Assembly: GCF_022682495.2 (NCBI RefSeq)
Contig: NC_071393.1
Location: forward strand, 96,771,010 to 96,835,009
Origin: Desmodus rotundus
Taxonomy: Eukaryota > Chordata > Mammalia > Chiroptera > Phyllostomidae
DNA: 64,000 nt
Reading direction: 5' to 3'
Shown here: positions 1 through 10,213 of the stretch, piece after piece
Position numbering within the stretch: position 1 is the first letter of the stretch
Layout: each line of letters opens with the position of its first letter
Translations under genes and position numbers: made by a program
Notes under the pieces: model-generated
What the model was told of the DNA's origin: nothing
Seen by the model: only the letters and a program-made list of their open reading frames with translations
Databases searched by the model: none

Positions 1-89
1 CCTTCTGCCTTGCGGGACAACGCCCAACCGGCTGAGCTGGAGCCACACAGGTCAGGGCCTGCCTATTGTCCTTTTGCATCTAAGATAAC

Positions 90-525
90 ATGCATCTGGA
101 ATGTCAGAGTAATCTCCTTTTCCTCTCAGGGCACTTCCACCACACCAGAGCATGAGACCACAGAACCTCTCATTGCTATCTTGTTCCCAAAATGCCATCT
201 CTATGTGCTGGGATGTTCATTGTTAACTATCCCGCACCCACCAATGTAAAAAGTGTGCGTCTCTCCATTCTACTCTTCGTCCAGGCTCGGCTGCTGCTTC
301 CCTGCTTTGCTGTCTCCTGCCTCCCTACTCTAAGACCACCCACCCCTTTTATCTCCTCCTTTGATTCTAATGTATAAAATAAGCTGTAAAACTAACATTC
401 TCCGGAGCATTTTCTCAATCCATTGAGATTTTGCTTCCTGGCAATTGTCATCAGCTTGGCTCAGACGCATAAAAATTCTCTAGGTTTGGATGTTTCTCAC
501 ATCCACAAGAGGAAACATAAAGATA
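90..525 (+). mobile_element. LTR-like fragment, ERVL type (copy 1)
   Basis: The 3' half reads like the U3/R region of an old retroviral LTR. It shares phrases with the copy at 11240-11650: 'GAGATTTTGCTTCCTGGCA', 'GTCATCAG', then 'ATAAAAATTCTCTAGGTTTGGA' type sequence near its end. No open frame or second LTR is attached, so this is at best a solo or partial LTR. The 5' half (90-235) is assigned only by continuity. Bases 1-89 show nothing recognisable. Confidence 0.45.
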
Positions 526-705
526 TTACAATATAGTCAGAATTCCTGGGGACTGAGGAATAGAATAAATAAAATGAGTCACTATCATAAACCGGCTAAA
601 TTACTAAAATCAAGTAGGTTGAGGCAGGAGGAAATGATCTTATTCTTGTTTTAACAAACTTGGGAATTTAAACTTTTGAACTTTCCAGTCTCGCATTGAT
701 AGGTG
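526..705. other. unassigned AT-rich spacer
   Basis: I see no gene, RNA or repeat that I can name here. It separates two LTR-like blocks. Confidence 0.4.
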
Positions 706-1045
706 GATGTGCATAAGACCGCCAGGTAACTCTCTGATTACCCCCTGCCCCGAAGGTGTCACGTATCCAGACTACCTGACGTCCATTCCCCAGACCACTG
801 GACAGGACCAGACCACCTGGCGCTCAGCATCAGACTGCTCGACGTCTGTCTGCCTGATAACCATCCTGGACCGGTCCTGGGGCTAAGGATGTAGTACTGA
901 TTACTCTCAAGAATGCACGATAAGAACTCTTAACTTTTCTTTCTTCTTCAGAACATTTCTGGATATTTGTCCAGCTATGTTTCCAGTTTGCAAACCCTAA
1001 GACCTTTGAATAAATCTTTATCATTTATTTCTAGCCAAAGCCTCC
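706..1045 (+). mobile_element. 3' part of a retroviral-type LTR
   Basis: The stretch is CCTGGACC-rich and then becomes a terminator-like region with an AATAAA signal at 1009-1014 ('TTTGAATAAATCTTTATC'), the usual layout of the R/U5 part of an LTR. It does not resemble the LTRs at 11.2 or 24.4 kb. No coding capacity. Confidence 0.45.
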
Positions 1046-1159
1046 AGACTTTTTAAATTCATTTGACAGGCCTGATGAAACAGGTTATTCCTTCATCTGA
1101 TCTGGCAAAATTGAGGATAACAGTGAATGCAGCTATATTGCTTAGTGGTAGAAATAGCC

Positions 1160-1392
1160 CAAGAGTATCAAGAACAAATCGGTAGTTACAAAATAGTCAC
1201 GGGAATGTAAAGTACAGCATAGGGAACATGGTCAATAATACTGTAATAACTATGCGTGGTGCCACGTGGGTACTGGAATTATTGGAGGGATCACTTCATA
1301 AATTATGTAAATATCTAACCACTATGCTGTACACCTGACACTAATTTAAAATATTATTGAATGTCAACTCTAACTGAAAAAAAAAAAAGAAA
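1160..1392 (+). mobile_element. L1 3' UTR end with poly(A)
   Basis: This matches the stereotyped 3' end of mammalian L1: 'GTAAAGTACAGCATAGGGAA', 'GTAATAACTATG', 'GTACACCTGACACTAATTTAA', ending in a 12-base A-run near 1378-1389. Related ends occur at 2845-3061, 24612-24955 (antisense) and 37700-38015. It is a severely 5'-truncated insertion with no ORF2. Confidence 0.85.
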
Positions 1393-1880
1393 TTTTTCTA
1401 TCAAGAAAAAAGAAACGTCCCACTAGTTTTGTACCCACGAAGCCCTATCCCAGATAAATGAGAGGGAATGAAAAGGAGGCACTTGCCAGACTAGTCTGGT
1501 GGCCTATGATCTAGTCCAGTACGGTGGCCCAGCCTAACATCCCATCTGAAAGTGGAGAGGTTTGGGTATGAATAAAGAGACAAAGGAATAGTAGCTGAGG
1601 GTAAAAAAATAAATAAATAAGCTCAGTGAGGGAAATCCAATATTACATTGACGCCTCAAATGAGTCTCAGAGCACACCAGACACCTGAAGAGCAAAGCCG
1701 TGTACTTTGGAGACTACTGCCGCTCTTGGGACCTGCCACGATGGAATGGAAACCTGCAAACCGGAGTGACCTTGCCCTTGGACACATTTTGGTCATATAC
1801 TCGTACCTATTATGATAATGGACTAGATTAATGATTGATCAGTAACTAAAGGGAGCTCTAGTAATATGCCAATATCTTTT
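1393..1880. other. unassigned sequence
   Basis: No gene or nameable repeat is seen. It contains a short AAAT-type run near 1605-1620 and, at its right edge, the 5' copy (1869-1880) of the duplication created by the SINE that follows. Confidence 0.4.
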
Positions 1881-2056
1881 CTTTCTTTTTTTAATTTTTA
1901 TTTATTGGTTTGAGAGAGAGAGAGAGAGAAATCAATTTGCTGTTCCACTTGTTTACGCATTTATTGCCTGTTACTTGTATGTGCCCTGACCAGGGATTGA
2001 ACTCGCAACCCTGGCAGGTGGGGACGATGCTCTAGCTGAGTTGCCCAGCCAGGGCT
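1881..2056 (-). mobile_element. VES-type SINE, antisense, with 12-bp target duplication
   Basis: Read on the minus strand it begins with the bat VES head 'CCCTGGCTGGGC', a B-box-like 'GGTTGCGAGTTCAATCCC' and 'GGTCAGGGCACATAC', followed by a pyrimidine-rich tail and A-rich end (T-rich on the plus strand at 1881-1905). The sequence CCAATATCTTTT occurs at 1869-1880 and again at 2057-2068, a perfect 12-bp target-site duplication, so both borders are exact. VES SINEs are tRNA-derived and depend on L1 enzymes. Confidence 0.93.
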
Positions 2057-2289
2057 CCAATATCTTTTTACTCTTATTTTCCAGGTTACATCTACCATAG
2101 TGTGAAAATGCTATAACATTAGCATTGTTGGCAGGTTAATAGTACTGATAGTTATGGTCAAATGTATTAGGAAATTGAGTTAAAAATCTTCTTATCCCTA
2201 TACCCCGCTGGCTCCTCTAAATATTAGGCATATCAATGTTGGACTATTGCTCTATATGTTACATAAATGTTCCACCAAATTTAGGTGCT

Positions 2290-2844
2290 CTGACAGGGTT
2301 GATCGTTTTGTTACAAGGGAGCCATGGCCTGGGGGAGGGTTGTGTTTATAAGAAAGAAGTTGTCTGGTCTTTGTCCTCCTGGGTTCCTGAGCAGAGCTTC
2401 TGAAACCCTTGGAATTTCCCAAGAGATCAGAGTGTCTTTATGTTCTTGGGGATCACACCTGAGTTGGCGCTAATGAGGTCACTCAGGGTGCGACCTTAGA
2501 TAGCTTCAGGACCCTGCATGATTTGACCCCTCTAGATATCAGCCTGATCTGCCAATTTCCAGGGAGAAGATGGGACCTGGAGTTCAAGTTGGGTCACATG
2601 ACCAGTGATTCACTGAAGCATGCCGATGTAATGAAACTCCAACAAATGCTTGAGATACTGTAGCTCTGTGGAACTTCACGGTTGGTGGACACACGGAAGT
2701 TCCAGGAAAGTGATATGCCCTGACTCCGCCCAGAAAAGGCACACGGCCTCTGCGGCTGAGAACTTCCCAAACTTGCCCTGTGTGTCTCTTCACGTGGCTG
2801 CTCCTTTATAATAAGCTGCAGTCATAAATACAGTGATTTCCTGT
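2290..2844 (+). mobile_element. LTR, first part (split by an L1 end)
   Basis: This is an LTR-like block whose 3' end is 'CCTTTATAATAAGCTGCAG' at about 2808-2826. It resumes after the L1 insertion with a typical LTR tail ('TTGAGTTCTGTGAGTC'). I recognise the style of an old ERV LTR but not the family. No ORF. Bases 2069-2289 before it are unassigned. Confidence 0.5.
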
Positions 2845-3061
2845 AAAGTACAGCATAGGAAATATAATAATATTGTAGTAACTATGTAATAATCATATCG
2901 TCAATAATATTGTAATAACTATGTATGGTGCCAGGTGGGTACTGGAAATATTGGGGGGAACATTTTGTAAGTATTTGATTGTCTAACACTGTGCTGTACA
3001 TCTGAAACTAATATAAAGTAATCTTGAATGGAAACTATAACTGAAAAATAACATTAAAAAA
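2845..3061 (+). mobile_element. L1 3' UTR end inserted in an LTR
   Basis: Same 3' end as at 1160-1392: 'GTAAAGTACAGCATAGGAAA', 'GTAATAACTATGTATGGTG', 'GTGCTGTACATCTGAAACTAA' and an A-rich end. A partial internal duplication ('AATATTGTA(A/G)TAACTATGTA') is present near 2868-2927. The flanking LTR sequence continues on both sides, so the L1 inserted into the LTR. Confidence 0.85.
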
Positions 3062-3330
3062 ATATATAGTGCCCTCTTGAGTTCTGTGAGTCATCCTGAT
3101 AAAATAGTGAACCTGAGGGCCTCATGGGAAACCTCAGATTTGTAGCCAGTTGGTCAGAAGAGCGGGTGGCCTGGTGTCTGAAGTAAGTAAGGGCTTCTGG
3201 GGAACTGACTGCGCCGTCAGCCTGTGGAGTCCGATGCTAACGCCGGTGGTTAGCATCAGAGCCGCATCACTACACCAGCCGGGGTCGGAACAGGCTCCGG
3301 TTTTTATCCCTAGCCCCAAAAGGCTGACAA
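3062..3330 (+). mobile_element. LTR, second part
   Basis: Continuation of the LTR at 2290-2844: 'GTGAACCTGAGGGCCTCATG', 'TTTGTAGCCAGTTGGTCAGA', 'GGAACTGACTGCGCC'. This is the 3' side of the element and contains the small hairpin at 3233-3257. No gene. Confidence 0.5.
3233..3257. other. 9-bp perfect hairpin
   Basis: GATGCTAAC (3233-3241) pairs with GTTAGCATC (3249-3257) around a 7-base loop. It lies in the tail of an LTR, where such stems occur; function unknown. Confidence 0.6.
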
Positions 3331-3564
3331 ATACTCTGCTCGGCTTCCCAGTCTCTCAGTTGCCTCTTCTGGACCCATCAAATGCCCCCTGCGGAAGGGT
3401 GACGCTAACAATGAGCTTACCTCTCCAGACTTCCTTGTTCTGAATTTTGGCCCTTTTCTCTTGTGGTCCCTCGCTTTTCATGTGCTGTCCAGATTTCCTA
3501 GCTGTCCTCAGGTTGGCCTGCATTATCCAGCCTCCCGTTGATGAAAACATAAACCGCTCTTTTC

Positions 3565-4450
3565 ATAGATTTTTTTCTTATTTTTTAATTGTAGTTAAAT
3601 ACACATTAAAATAAAATTATCATTTATCACTTAAACCATTTTAAAGTGAATAATTGAGTGGCATTGTTATACAGTCATCACCACTATTTGGTTCCAGAAC
3701 ATTGTCAGCACCTCCAAAGGAAACCTCAGATCCATTAAACAGACATTCCCCGTTCTCTATCCGTCGAGCCCCCGGCAACCACTAGACTGCTCTACGTCTC
3801 TATAGGTTTGTCTGCTCTGGGTACAAATGGAATCACACGGTACATGGCCTGCAGTGCCTGTCGTCGTCACTTAGGACGTGTTCAAGGTCACAGATCTCTA
3901 TCTGTGGTGTTTTGTTTTCTAAATATTCTACAGTTACTGTTTTCATTTCCTTTTGACACAGAAGGCATGTAGAAGAGTTTTCTAATTTTTGTTCTATTTT
4001 TTACTATTCATTGTCAGTTCTGGTGCATTGTAGTCAGAGAATAGGACTGATTCTATTTTTATAAATTATTTTCTTTGCGGCCTATTGTACTATCAAATTT
4101 TGTAAGTATCTCATGGGGGCTTGCAAATAAGAAATAGTCTCTATATTCAGGAGATATCTATAAATATATATTGTATATCTATTTACCTGTCCAGCTAGTT
4201 AGCTATCTATTACCAATCTTATTAAATATATTAATCAAAATATCAGAATCACAACTTAAGTCTTCTCTCTCTGATTTGTCAAGGTCTGAGAGAGGTGAGT
4301 TAAAGCATCTTACCACAATTTTATTTCTGTATTTATTTTGGCATTGCATTCTGTAAATTAATCCTTATAATTTTTCTATTTTTACTTTAAATATCTCAAT
4401 GCTATTATTTATTATAATGTTGCTTAGCTTTGTCAAAAAAACAAAATTCA
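3565..4450 (-). mobile_element. old L1 fragments, antisense
   Basis: 3565-3880 is an antisense L1M 3' UTR ('CACTTAAACCATTTTAAAGT', 'CAGTCATCACCACTATTT', 'CCCGGCAACCACTAGACTGC', 'TGGAATCACACGGTA'). From about 3900 the text becomes T-rich antisense ORF2-like sequence ('TTCTGGTGCATTGTAGTCAG', 'CTGTCCAGCTAG'). Decayed, with stops in all frames. Bases 3331-3564 are unassigned. Confidence 0.75.
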
Positions 4451-4479
4451 ACCTAGTAAATTTGTAGGTCTGGTCAGCT

Positions 4480-4880
4480 TTATGCAGCGATTGGCGAACT
4501 GGGCCGCATCCCATCTAACAATTGCAAGGATACCCATGGGAGCTGTACCAAACGGGAGGGCTGTACAGGAGAACGGGAGGGCAGGGGAGATATCGGGGAA
4601 AGAAAAGGAAGGATTATTGGGGGCTAGACACTCTTTTAGGGGGGAGGAAGGAGGGGAAGGGTTTTCATTACGTAGATTGCCTCTTGTTTTTACCGAAGAC
4701 AGAGAGGGTCCATGTCACAGATAACCTTACTCGTGCTGGATCAGAAAGTTCCATACTGTTTGACTAAGGTTGTGTTTCTGGGAGGAGTTGAAATTGCAAT
4801 TAGATAAGATATAAAATCTAGTTTTGGTATCATGGGCTTTTAGCGTGAATGATGCCATTTTGGGCCTGTGGGGTTTTGTT
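4480..4880. other. unassigned block inside antisense L1
   Basis: A purine-rich, more GC-rich segment interrupts antisense L1 text on both sides, as an inserted element would. Two small overlapping open frames (4482-4724 and 4522-4767, plus strand) lack any recognisable domain. It may be an old LTR; I could not name it. Confidence 0.35.
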
Positions 4881-4884
4881 TTTT

Positions 4885-5328
4885 TTTTCCTTTAACAGCT
4901 TGAATTCAACTTGTTAACAAAATTTTTGCCCATTTTTTTGTGTGTGTTTGCCCACAATATATTTGTTCTTCCCTTAATTTGAACCTTTCCAGGTTCTTTT
5001 GTTTTGAGTATGTTTCTTGTTGGTAATATATAAATGGCCTTTATTTTCTTTTAAAAAGTGAGTATGTGTTAGTTTCATTCATCCTCATATCAGATAGGGT
5101 TAGTCTACTGTCATATTTTGTGTTCTCTGATTTTGTGCTTCTGTGTGGTCTGGTTTTGTTTATTGCTTTCTGGCAATTTGGAAGATATTCAGGCTTTTTA
5201 GTTCTATTTGTGGTTACCTTTGTTACTTTAAATATGTTTAACCAATATTTCTCCATTTGTCATCTTTGCGGAAGAAACAATATCATTTACTCCCTCTTAA
5301 GGAAAATAAGGACGTTGGTGATTTAAAA
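4885..5328 (-). mobile_element. L1 ORF2 fragment, antisense
   Basis: T-rich antisense text of the L1 reverse-transcriptase-region type ('TTATTTTCTTTTAAAAAGTG', 'TTTTGTGTTCTCTGATTTTG', 'GGTTACCTTTGTTAC'), continuing the style of 59.1-59.5 kb. Reading frame destroyed. Confidence 0.6.
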
Positions 5329-5950
5329 ACAAAAACAATCATCCTTGCAGCTGGTGTGGAAAATGGTATGGTAAGTCTTCAAAAGCATTTAAAAAATTAC
5401 CATGTGACCCAGTAATCCCACTTCTGGGTATATATCAGAAGCAATAAAGCAAAGGCTCAGACAGATATTTGTGCGCCCGCGTTCAGACAGCGTCATTCAC
5501 AGCAGCCAAAAGGTGGAAGCAGCCCGAGTGTCTATCAGCACATACGTGGATAAACAAAATGTGGGATTTGATTATTTTTCAGCCTTAAAAATGAGGAGCT
5601 TCTGACACACGATACACCATGGATAAACCTCGAAGACATTATGCTAAATGAAAGAAACCAGTCACAAAAGGACAAACACTGCATGATTCCTCTTATGTGA
5701 GATTCCTAAGGTAGTCAAACACTTGGAGACAGAAGGCAGAGCAGTGGTTGCCAGGGGCAGAGGGAAGAGAACATGGGGAGTTAGTGTTTAATGGGGTCAG
5801 AGTTTCAGTTGGAAGGATGAAAAGGTCTGTAGATGAGGAGGGTGATAATTGCACAACGATGTGAATGTACTTAATGATGTGGAATTGTACGTTTAAAAAT
5901 CATTTAAATGGTTAATCCTATGTTATGTACATTTTATCATAATAAAAACA
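5329..5950 (+). mobile_element. L1M ORF2 3' end plus 3' UTR, sense
   Basis: This is the plus-strand end of L1 ORF2: 'CCATGTGACCCAGTAATCCC', 'ACTTCTGGGTATATATCAGA', 'CACAGCAGCCAAAAGGTGGA', then 'GAAAGAAACCAGTCACAAAA' and the old 3' UTR 'GTGGTTGCCAGGGGCAGAG', ending at 'ATTTTATCATAATAAAAAC' with a poly(A)-signal-like AATAAA. Many indels and stops mark it as an ancient copy. Confidence 0.88.
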
Positions 5951-6300
5951 AACAAGCATCAATTCTTTTCCTTCTATTCTCTCCCGTTTCCTTTTCTAAC
6001 AATGATTTTGATTTTTGCCCTCCATAACCTATTGTCAACAGCAATGAAGAAAAAATTGTGTAGATTCGTTTTTCAAAATAACTGTAACAATTGTATTATT
6101 TTCCTGGTAAACAATCATGGCAGTTACATATACTTGATTATATGTTTAAATAGATGTAATGCTTACCACCAGTCTTTTTATACCTCAATTCCCCCCTTGG
6201 AGGTTCTTAATTTGGATTCATCTTTTGGTTGTTTTTTTATATCTTCAAGTAGAATGATCGATATTTTGATGGTAGAATGCATCACAAGAATGTAACTTCT
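5951..6300. other. AT-rich unassigned stretch
   Basis: AT-rich, possibly further decayed antisense L1. A 97-codon open frame (6002-6295, plus) has low-complexity composition and no domain. I do not call a gene. Confidence 0.35.
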
Positions 6301-7794
6301 TGTGTGATGTCTTCGGAGGAGGCCTGGGGAACAACTTCGCTGCTGTTACCAGCTCCGGGGTGCAGCATCCACCATCCCTTTCTGGTTTTCCCTCAACTCT
6401 TGGCTACACCTTGTCAATAGTCCCTGCACTGAACTTGTCTCAGTTACCCCCTGAGGGGGGGGGCTTCTGTTTCCAGCAGGGGGTGTGACTGATGCAGCCT
6501 CTGCCTCCCTCCATGTCCCTTTTTGCTTTGGCCATCCCTTACTCTTACCCCTCCCCATTCTCCCTCCTTTCTTCTCCCTTTTGAAGCTAGGTGACAGGCA
6601 GGTACATAGGTTAGTATATCTTGCTCCTCATCTGGTCTGTGGCCGCCTGTGTCCCTGGGTGGTCAAGAACAGAGTATTCCTTCTTTCTGCACTGCTCCAG
6701 ACTCTGGCTGACTTTCAGAATGTGCATCCCGTCGTCCAGCCCCAGAACCCTGCCCTCACCAGCAGCCCAACAAAGCTCGCAGTTCTGTCCTATGCTTTCT
6801 TCCTTATAGAAACCCATTTTATTTCCTAGTCTGACACCTTGGGAGGGTGAGTGAGACCAAATCTGTTACCTCAGTGTCTAGATGGAGCATTTGGTTCAAG
6901 CCAAGGCATTATGAGCTGCATTTTTACTGCTTTCCCAATCCTTGTGTGCAGATTTTATTGTGCTAGGGCTTTAAATGTAATAAACAAGGAGAGAGAAAAA
7001 AATTTTTTTAGGTTGCTCTGGCTAAAGACTGCAGTCTAAAAAAATTCCTAACAGACCCTTGTAAGTCCTGTTGCTGGGTAGTATTTGTCCAACAGACCTG
7101 GAACAGTTTAAAAAAGGAGTGGGGGTTTGGTTAACATTAAAGAAACACAAAGATTTTTCATCTGGCTCCGGAGGAGACCAGAGCCACAGAGAGAACAAGA
7201 AAAGAAAGAGGGGATTGAGCATTTTTGCAAACAAATGATAAAACTGCCTTTTAAAGAAGTGGGGGCAGGGGACCCCTTGTCCAAACAAGACATTTGCCAG
7301 GGTAGGAAATCATTTCTGCAATTGTTTACAATGCTCAGGCAGCCCGTCCAAAGTCAACATGGCCTGGGAGCGTTGCCCTGGGGCCTCCTGCTCTTTGCCA
7401 GCCTCCTGCCAGCTCGGGCTCAGCTATTTCTGGGACTTCGTTCCCTCCCTTGAAAAACAAACTGTGGCCCTCACTGTCATCCCCAATAAAACCCCCAGTT
7501 TTTGCAGCCTTAATCATGTTTTCCAGAAGAGTTGTCCAACTGGGGGCCTGGATGCAAAGTGCTGGGCTTGGGAGAGCCAGGTTGCGGGGAGGGGACCTTT
7601 CATTTGCAAGGTGCCAAGGTGGAAATTTCCACTGCATTCCAAGATGGCTTCACCTGTGGCCAAGGAAACCTATTCCATCTTCAAAGAGGAGACCCTGGCT
7701 AATGAACGTCCTGAAAGTTATGTCCTTTCCCGCAGGTTGTTCCAAAAATCCAGAGCAAAGTTTGCTTTTACTAAAAAGCACCGTGATTATTAGT
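6301..7794. other. unassigned, single-copy-looking sequence
   Basis: About 1.5 kb of mixed base composition without a repeat I can name. It holds many short frames on both strands, the longest starting at 7450 and running to 8124, but none has a domain, a conserved start context or a downstream poly(A) site. A C/T-rich tract lies at 6535-6590. It could be intronic. Confidence 0.4.
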
Positions 7795-7895
7795 AACAAC
7801 CATTTACATCTAGATAGTACTTCAGTGCAGAAAAGACTTTCACTTATCTCATCTTACTTGATCTCCACCATGAAAAAAGGCATTATTAATCTCAT
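7795..7895 (-). mobile_element. MIR-like fragment
   Basis: Antisense MIR phrases: 'AACAACCATTTACATCTAG', 'CACTTATCTCATCTTACTTG' and 'CATTATTAATCTCATTTTT', corresponding to the 3' half of the mammalian-wide MIR SINE. Weak because of divergence. Confidence 0.45.
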
Positions 7896-8100
7896 TTTTT
7901 TAATTAATCCATTTTTTTGTTTCTTGTTTTGTGTTAATCATGCAGTCACGTGGTCTGCAAATTTTAAAGTGAAAACAGTCTCCCACTCTGTCTCCATCCT
8001 TCCATTCTCCACCTGCCCACAGGTAACCACTGTTGTTCATTCTTCTGTATCTTTAAGAGATGTTTCTGGCATATGCGAGCTTCTTGGAGTCGTGCAAGGG
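7896..8100 (-). mobile_element. L1M 3' UTR-like fragment, antisense
   Basis: 'GCAAATTTTAAAGTGAAAAC', 'CTCCATCCTTCCATTCTCCA' and 'CAGGTAACCACTGTTGTT' recall the antisense 3' UTR of old L1 families, with close relatives at 39330-39530 and 43140-43460. Confidence 0.5.
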
Positions 8101-8109
8101 CACAGGCTT

Positions 8110-8235
8110 GCACTGAGGCACTGACACAGAAGGGTCCCAGGCACTCGTCCCAGCTCTGCCTCTCACTGCTGTGTGGCACTGTGCCTGCCACTCCCCTCTC
8201 TGCGTCTCAGTGTGTCATTTGTGAGAATAACAGTA
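8110..8235 (+). mobile_element. MIR fragment, sense
   Basis: 'CCCAGCTCTGCCTCTCACTG', 'TGTGTGGCACTGTGCC' and 'TCTCTGCGTCTCAGTGTG' follow the MIR core and 3' half. It is joined head-to-head to an antisense MIR. Confidence 0.65.
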
Positions 8236-8470
8236 GTAATAGCTAACCCTCATTAGGCCTCCACGTGCCTGCCCCTGTGCTAAGTGTTTTCACATGCATT
8301 CGTTGAATTACGCTCACCACAACCCTGGAAGGAGGCATTATTCGCCCGATTTATCAATGACAAAACTGAGGCATGGAGAAATTAAGTAACTTGCCCAGGT
8401 CACAGCCACTTAGAGGGACAGTCTGAAGTTTATGAAGCTAAGCGATCTAACATTAGCGCTCACAGCCACG
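8236..8470 (-). mobile_element. MIR, antisense, nearly full length
   Basis: 'TAGCTAACCCTCATTAGGC', 'CTGTGCTAAGTGTTTTCACA', 'CACAACCCTGGAAGGAGGC', 'AAAACTGAGGCATGGAGAAA' and 'CTTGCCCAGGTCACAGCCAC' are in the order expected for an antisense MIR, including the conserved core. The last 50 bases (8420-8470) cover the head of the element. Confidence 0.85.
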
Positions 8471-8770
8471 TAAACCACTGTGTTATTATTAGACTGCCAC
8501 TCATCGATGATATTGACAACCCTGAATGATGGCTTACAGCGGGAGGCTGGCCCGGAGGGGCTCCGCCCAAGTCTGGTATCTACAGTCCTGTGGCCAGTTC
8601 CTGTGAAACTCTGGCCAGGCAGCTCTGACTCACTCAGCCCCATTTAGATGGGATGGCAGACAGCTGGCATAGAGCAGGAGACAGCAGGGTAAGGCTCAGA
8701 CAGGAGCCCCGATGTCGGCCCAGTGCCTCCTTCTCTGTCCCTCCAGGAGCATTGGGACAACTCCTTAAAA
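8471..8770. other. unassigned spacer
   Basis: No gene or nameable repeat seen in this 300-base stretch. Confidence 0.4.
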
Positions 8771-8925
8771 ACAACAGTTTAAAATTTTTATCAAAAGTCA
8801 TAATGCACATACTTTAAAAAGTCCATAGTACTCAGAGGCTTATAACAAGACAGCAGGCATCCAGAACAACCACTTTTAAGCCTTTGGCTACTTCTTCATA
8901 TATTTATCTCCGTTATTCTAAATCA
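8771..8925. mobile_element. L1M 3' UTR-like fragment
   Basis: A-rich then T-rich old-L1-like text ('TCAAAAGTCATAATGCACAT', 'CTTCTTCATATATTTATCTC'). Assignment rests on style only. Confidence 0.3.
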
Positions 8926-9170
8926 GGGGGTTACTTTTTCTGTAAAAGGGCAGCGTCTTTCTGTAAAGGCACATAGTAACTATGTTCAGCTTTCTGGGCC
9001 ATACAGTCTTTGTTGCAACTGCTCAACTCAACCGTAGCTAAAACACCACCACAGCTACCACATAAATCAGTAGGGGTGGACCTGTCTCAACACAACTTTA
9101 TTACAAAAGCAGATTTATTTACAAAAATGGATTTAACCTGTGGGAAATAGTTTGTCGACACCTGTTCTAA
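8926..9170 (+). mobile_element. MER20-like hAT MITE
   Basis: The order 'TTTTTCTGTAAAAGGGCAGC', 'TTCAGCTTTCTGGGCCATAC', 'GTTGCAACTGCTCAACTC', 'CAACTTTATTACAAAAGCAG' and 'GAAATAGTTTGTCGACACCT' follows a short non-autonomous hAT-Charlie element I remember as MER20. The terminal 'CAG...CTG' is blurred (about 8935 and 9170). The family name should be confirmed by a library search. Confidence 0.75.
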
Positions 9171-9780
9171 TTGTTTAAATTCCTATTTCTTCATTTTCTT
9201 AATTTGCATTGCTCATTAATTTTCTATTACACTAGACAAGAATTTACCTCTCTTAGACGGCTCCCCTCCCTGCAGTTCTTTGTCCTCTTAAATTATCTGC
9301 TAGGGTTGTATTGTCAGTTAAATCAATATTCAGTGTTTGCGTTATTATGACTGATAAAATACTGTTCTCTGCTGAGTCAGGCAGTATGCCGTGTGACATT
9401 TCCTGTCTCACACAGCTTTTGTTTTTACCTGGAGTGGATAACTATCTCGTTCTTTTTTCATTTGCGTAGTTTCTTTGACCTTCAGCAGCCTCCCTGAGAC
9501 AATTTTCTACAAGGTTAAACAGATGGTGCGTCTATTTCTTTTTTCTTCTCGTGTCATTGTTTTACTGGAGCCCTCTAGCCTCCTGCTTCAGTGTGGGCAG
9601 GGTCCTGAGCAAAAAGAGCAAGCTCAGGGAGTCTCGGCTTGAGCTCAGCTCTTGTTCTAAGACTTCTTTACTCTTAGAAAGAAAGAAGAAATCCACTGGG
9701 TCTCTTTGTTAGGTCACTTTTTCTCAGATCCCATCTCTTCTTCTCTGACTTACTTCCTCATTTTGCTGGAGCACATTCTC
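9171..9780. other. unassigned sequence
   Basis: AT-rich text with no gene or repeat I can name. The right half ('CTCAGATCCCATCTCTTCTT') may already belong to the antisense L1 that follows. Confidence 0.4.
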
Positions 9781-10008
9781 TAGTAACTTCCTATGAAAAA
9801 GTATATAAGACATAAAATTTTGAAATGTGATATACCTGAAAATATCTTTAATTTACCATGACTCTTGAAAGATAGTTTTGCAAGCTGTAGAATTCTAGAC
9901 AAAAATCAGTTTTTTTTTCTCAATATTTTGAAACATACAGGTTGTTAGAAATCTGAGATATATATAATTTTTTAACTTTTTGGGTAGATATTTTTATACT
10001 ATATTTTT
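9781..10008 (-). mobile_element. old L1 ORF1-region, antisense (left part)
   Basis: 'AGATAGTTTTGCAAGCTGTA', 'GAATTCTAGACAAAAATCAG' and 'CAATATTTTGAAACATACAG' resemble the antisense of the 3' part of an old L1/HAL1 ORF1. A SINE interrupts it at 10009. Confidence 0.55.
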
Positions 10009-10213
10009 TAAAAGATATTTTCACTTATTTTTCAAGAGAGGGGAAAGGAGAGAGAAAGAGAGGAAGAGAAGCGTCAATATGAGAGAGAAACATTGATTGG
10101 TTCAGTACATGCCCACACCAGGGACTGAACCCGCAACCCAGGCATGCGCCCTGACCGGAATCCTTCCGGTCTATGGGACGACTCTCAACCAACTGAGCCA
10201 CACCAGCTGGGGC
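10009..10213 (-). mobile_element. VES-type SINE, antisense
   Basis: The minus strand reads 'GCCCCAGCTGGTGTGGCTCA', 'GGTTGAGAGTCGTCCC', then 'GTTCAGTCCCTGGTGTGGGC' and the CTCTCT tail. Near-duplicates ATACTATATTTTT (9996-10008) and ATAATATATTTTT (10214-10226) flank it with one mismatch, so the borders are good. It carries both box regions and the long middle segment. Confidence 0.9.

Noticed and set aside
1881..2056. tRNA gene suggested by box A/B-like motifs in the SINEs
   Set aside because: The motifs belong to tRNA-derived VES SINEs with CT-rich tails and target duplications; no cloverleaf or anticodon arm is preserved.
7359..7793. 144-codon plus-strand open frame
   Set aside because: No recognisable domain; overlaps other frames on both strands.
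7450..8124. 224-codon open frame, the longest in the window
   Set aside because: It runs from unassigned sequence through MIR-like and antisense L1-like text, has no domain, and has no splice or poly(A) context. Its length fits chance in this composition.
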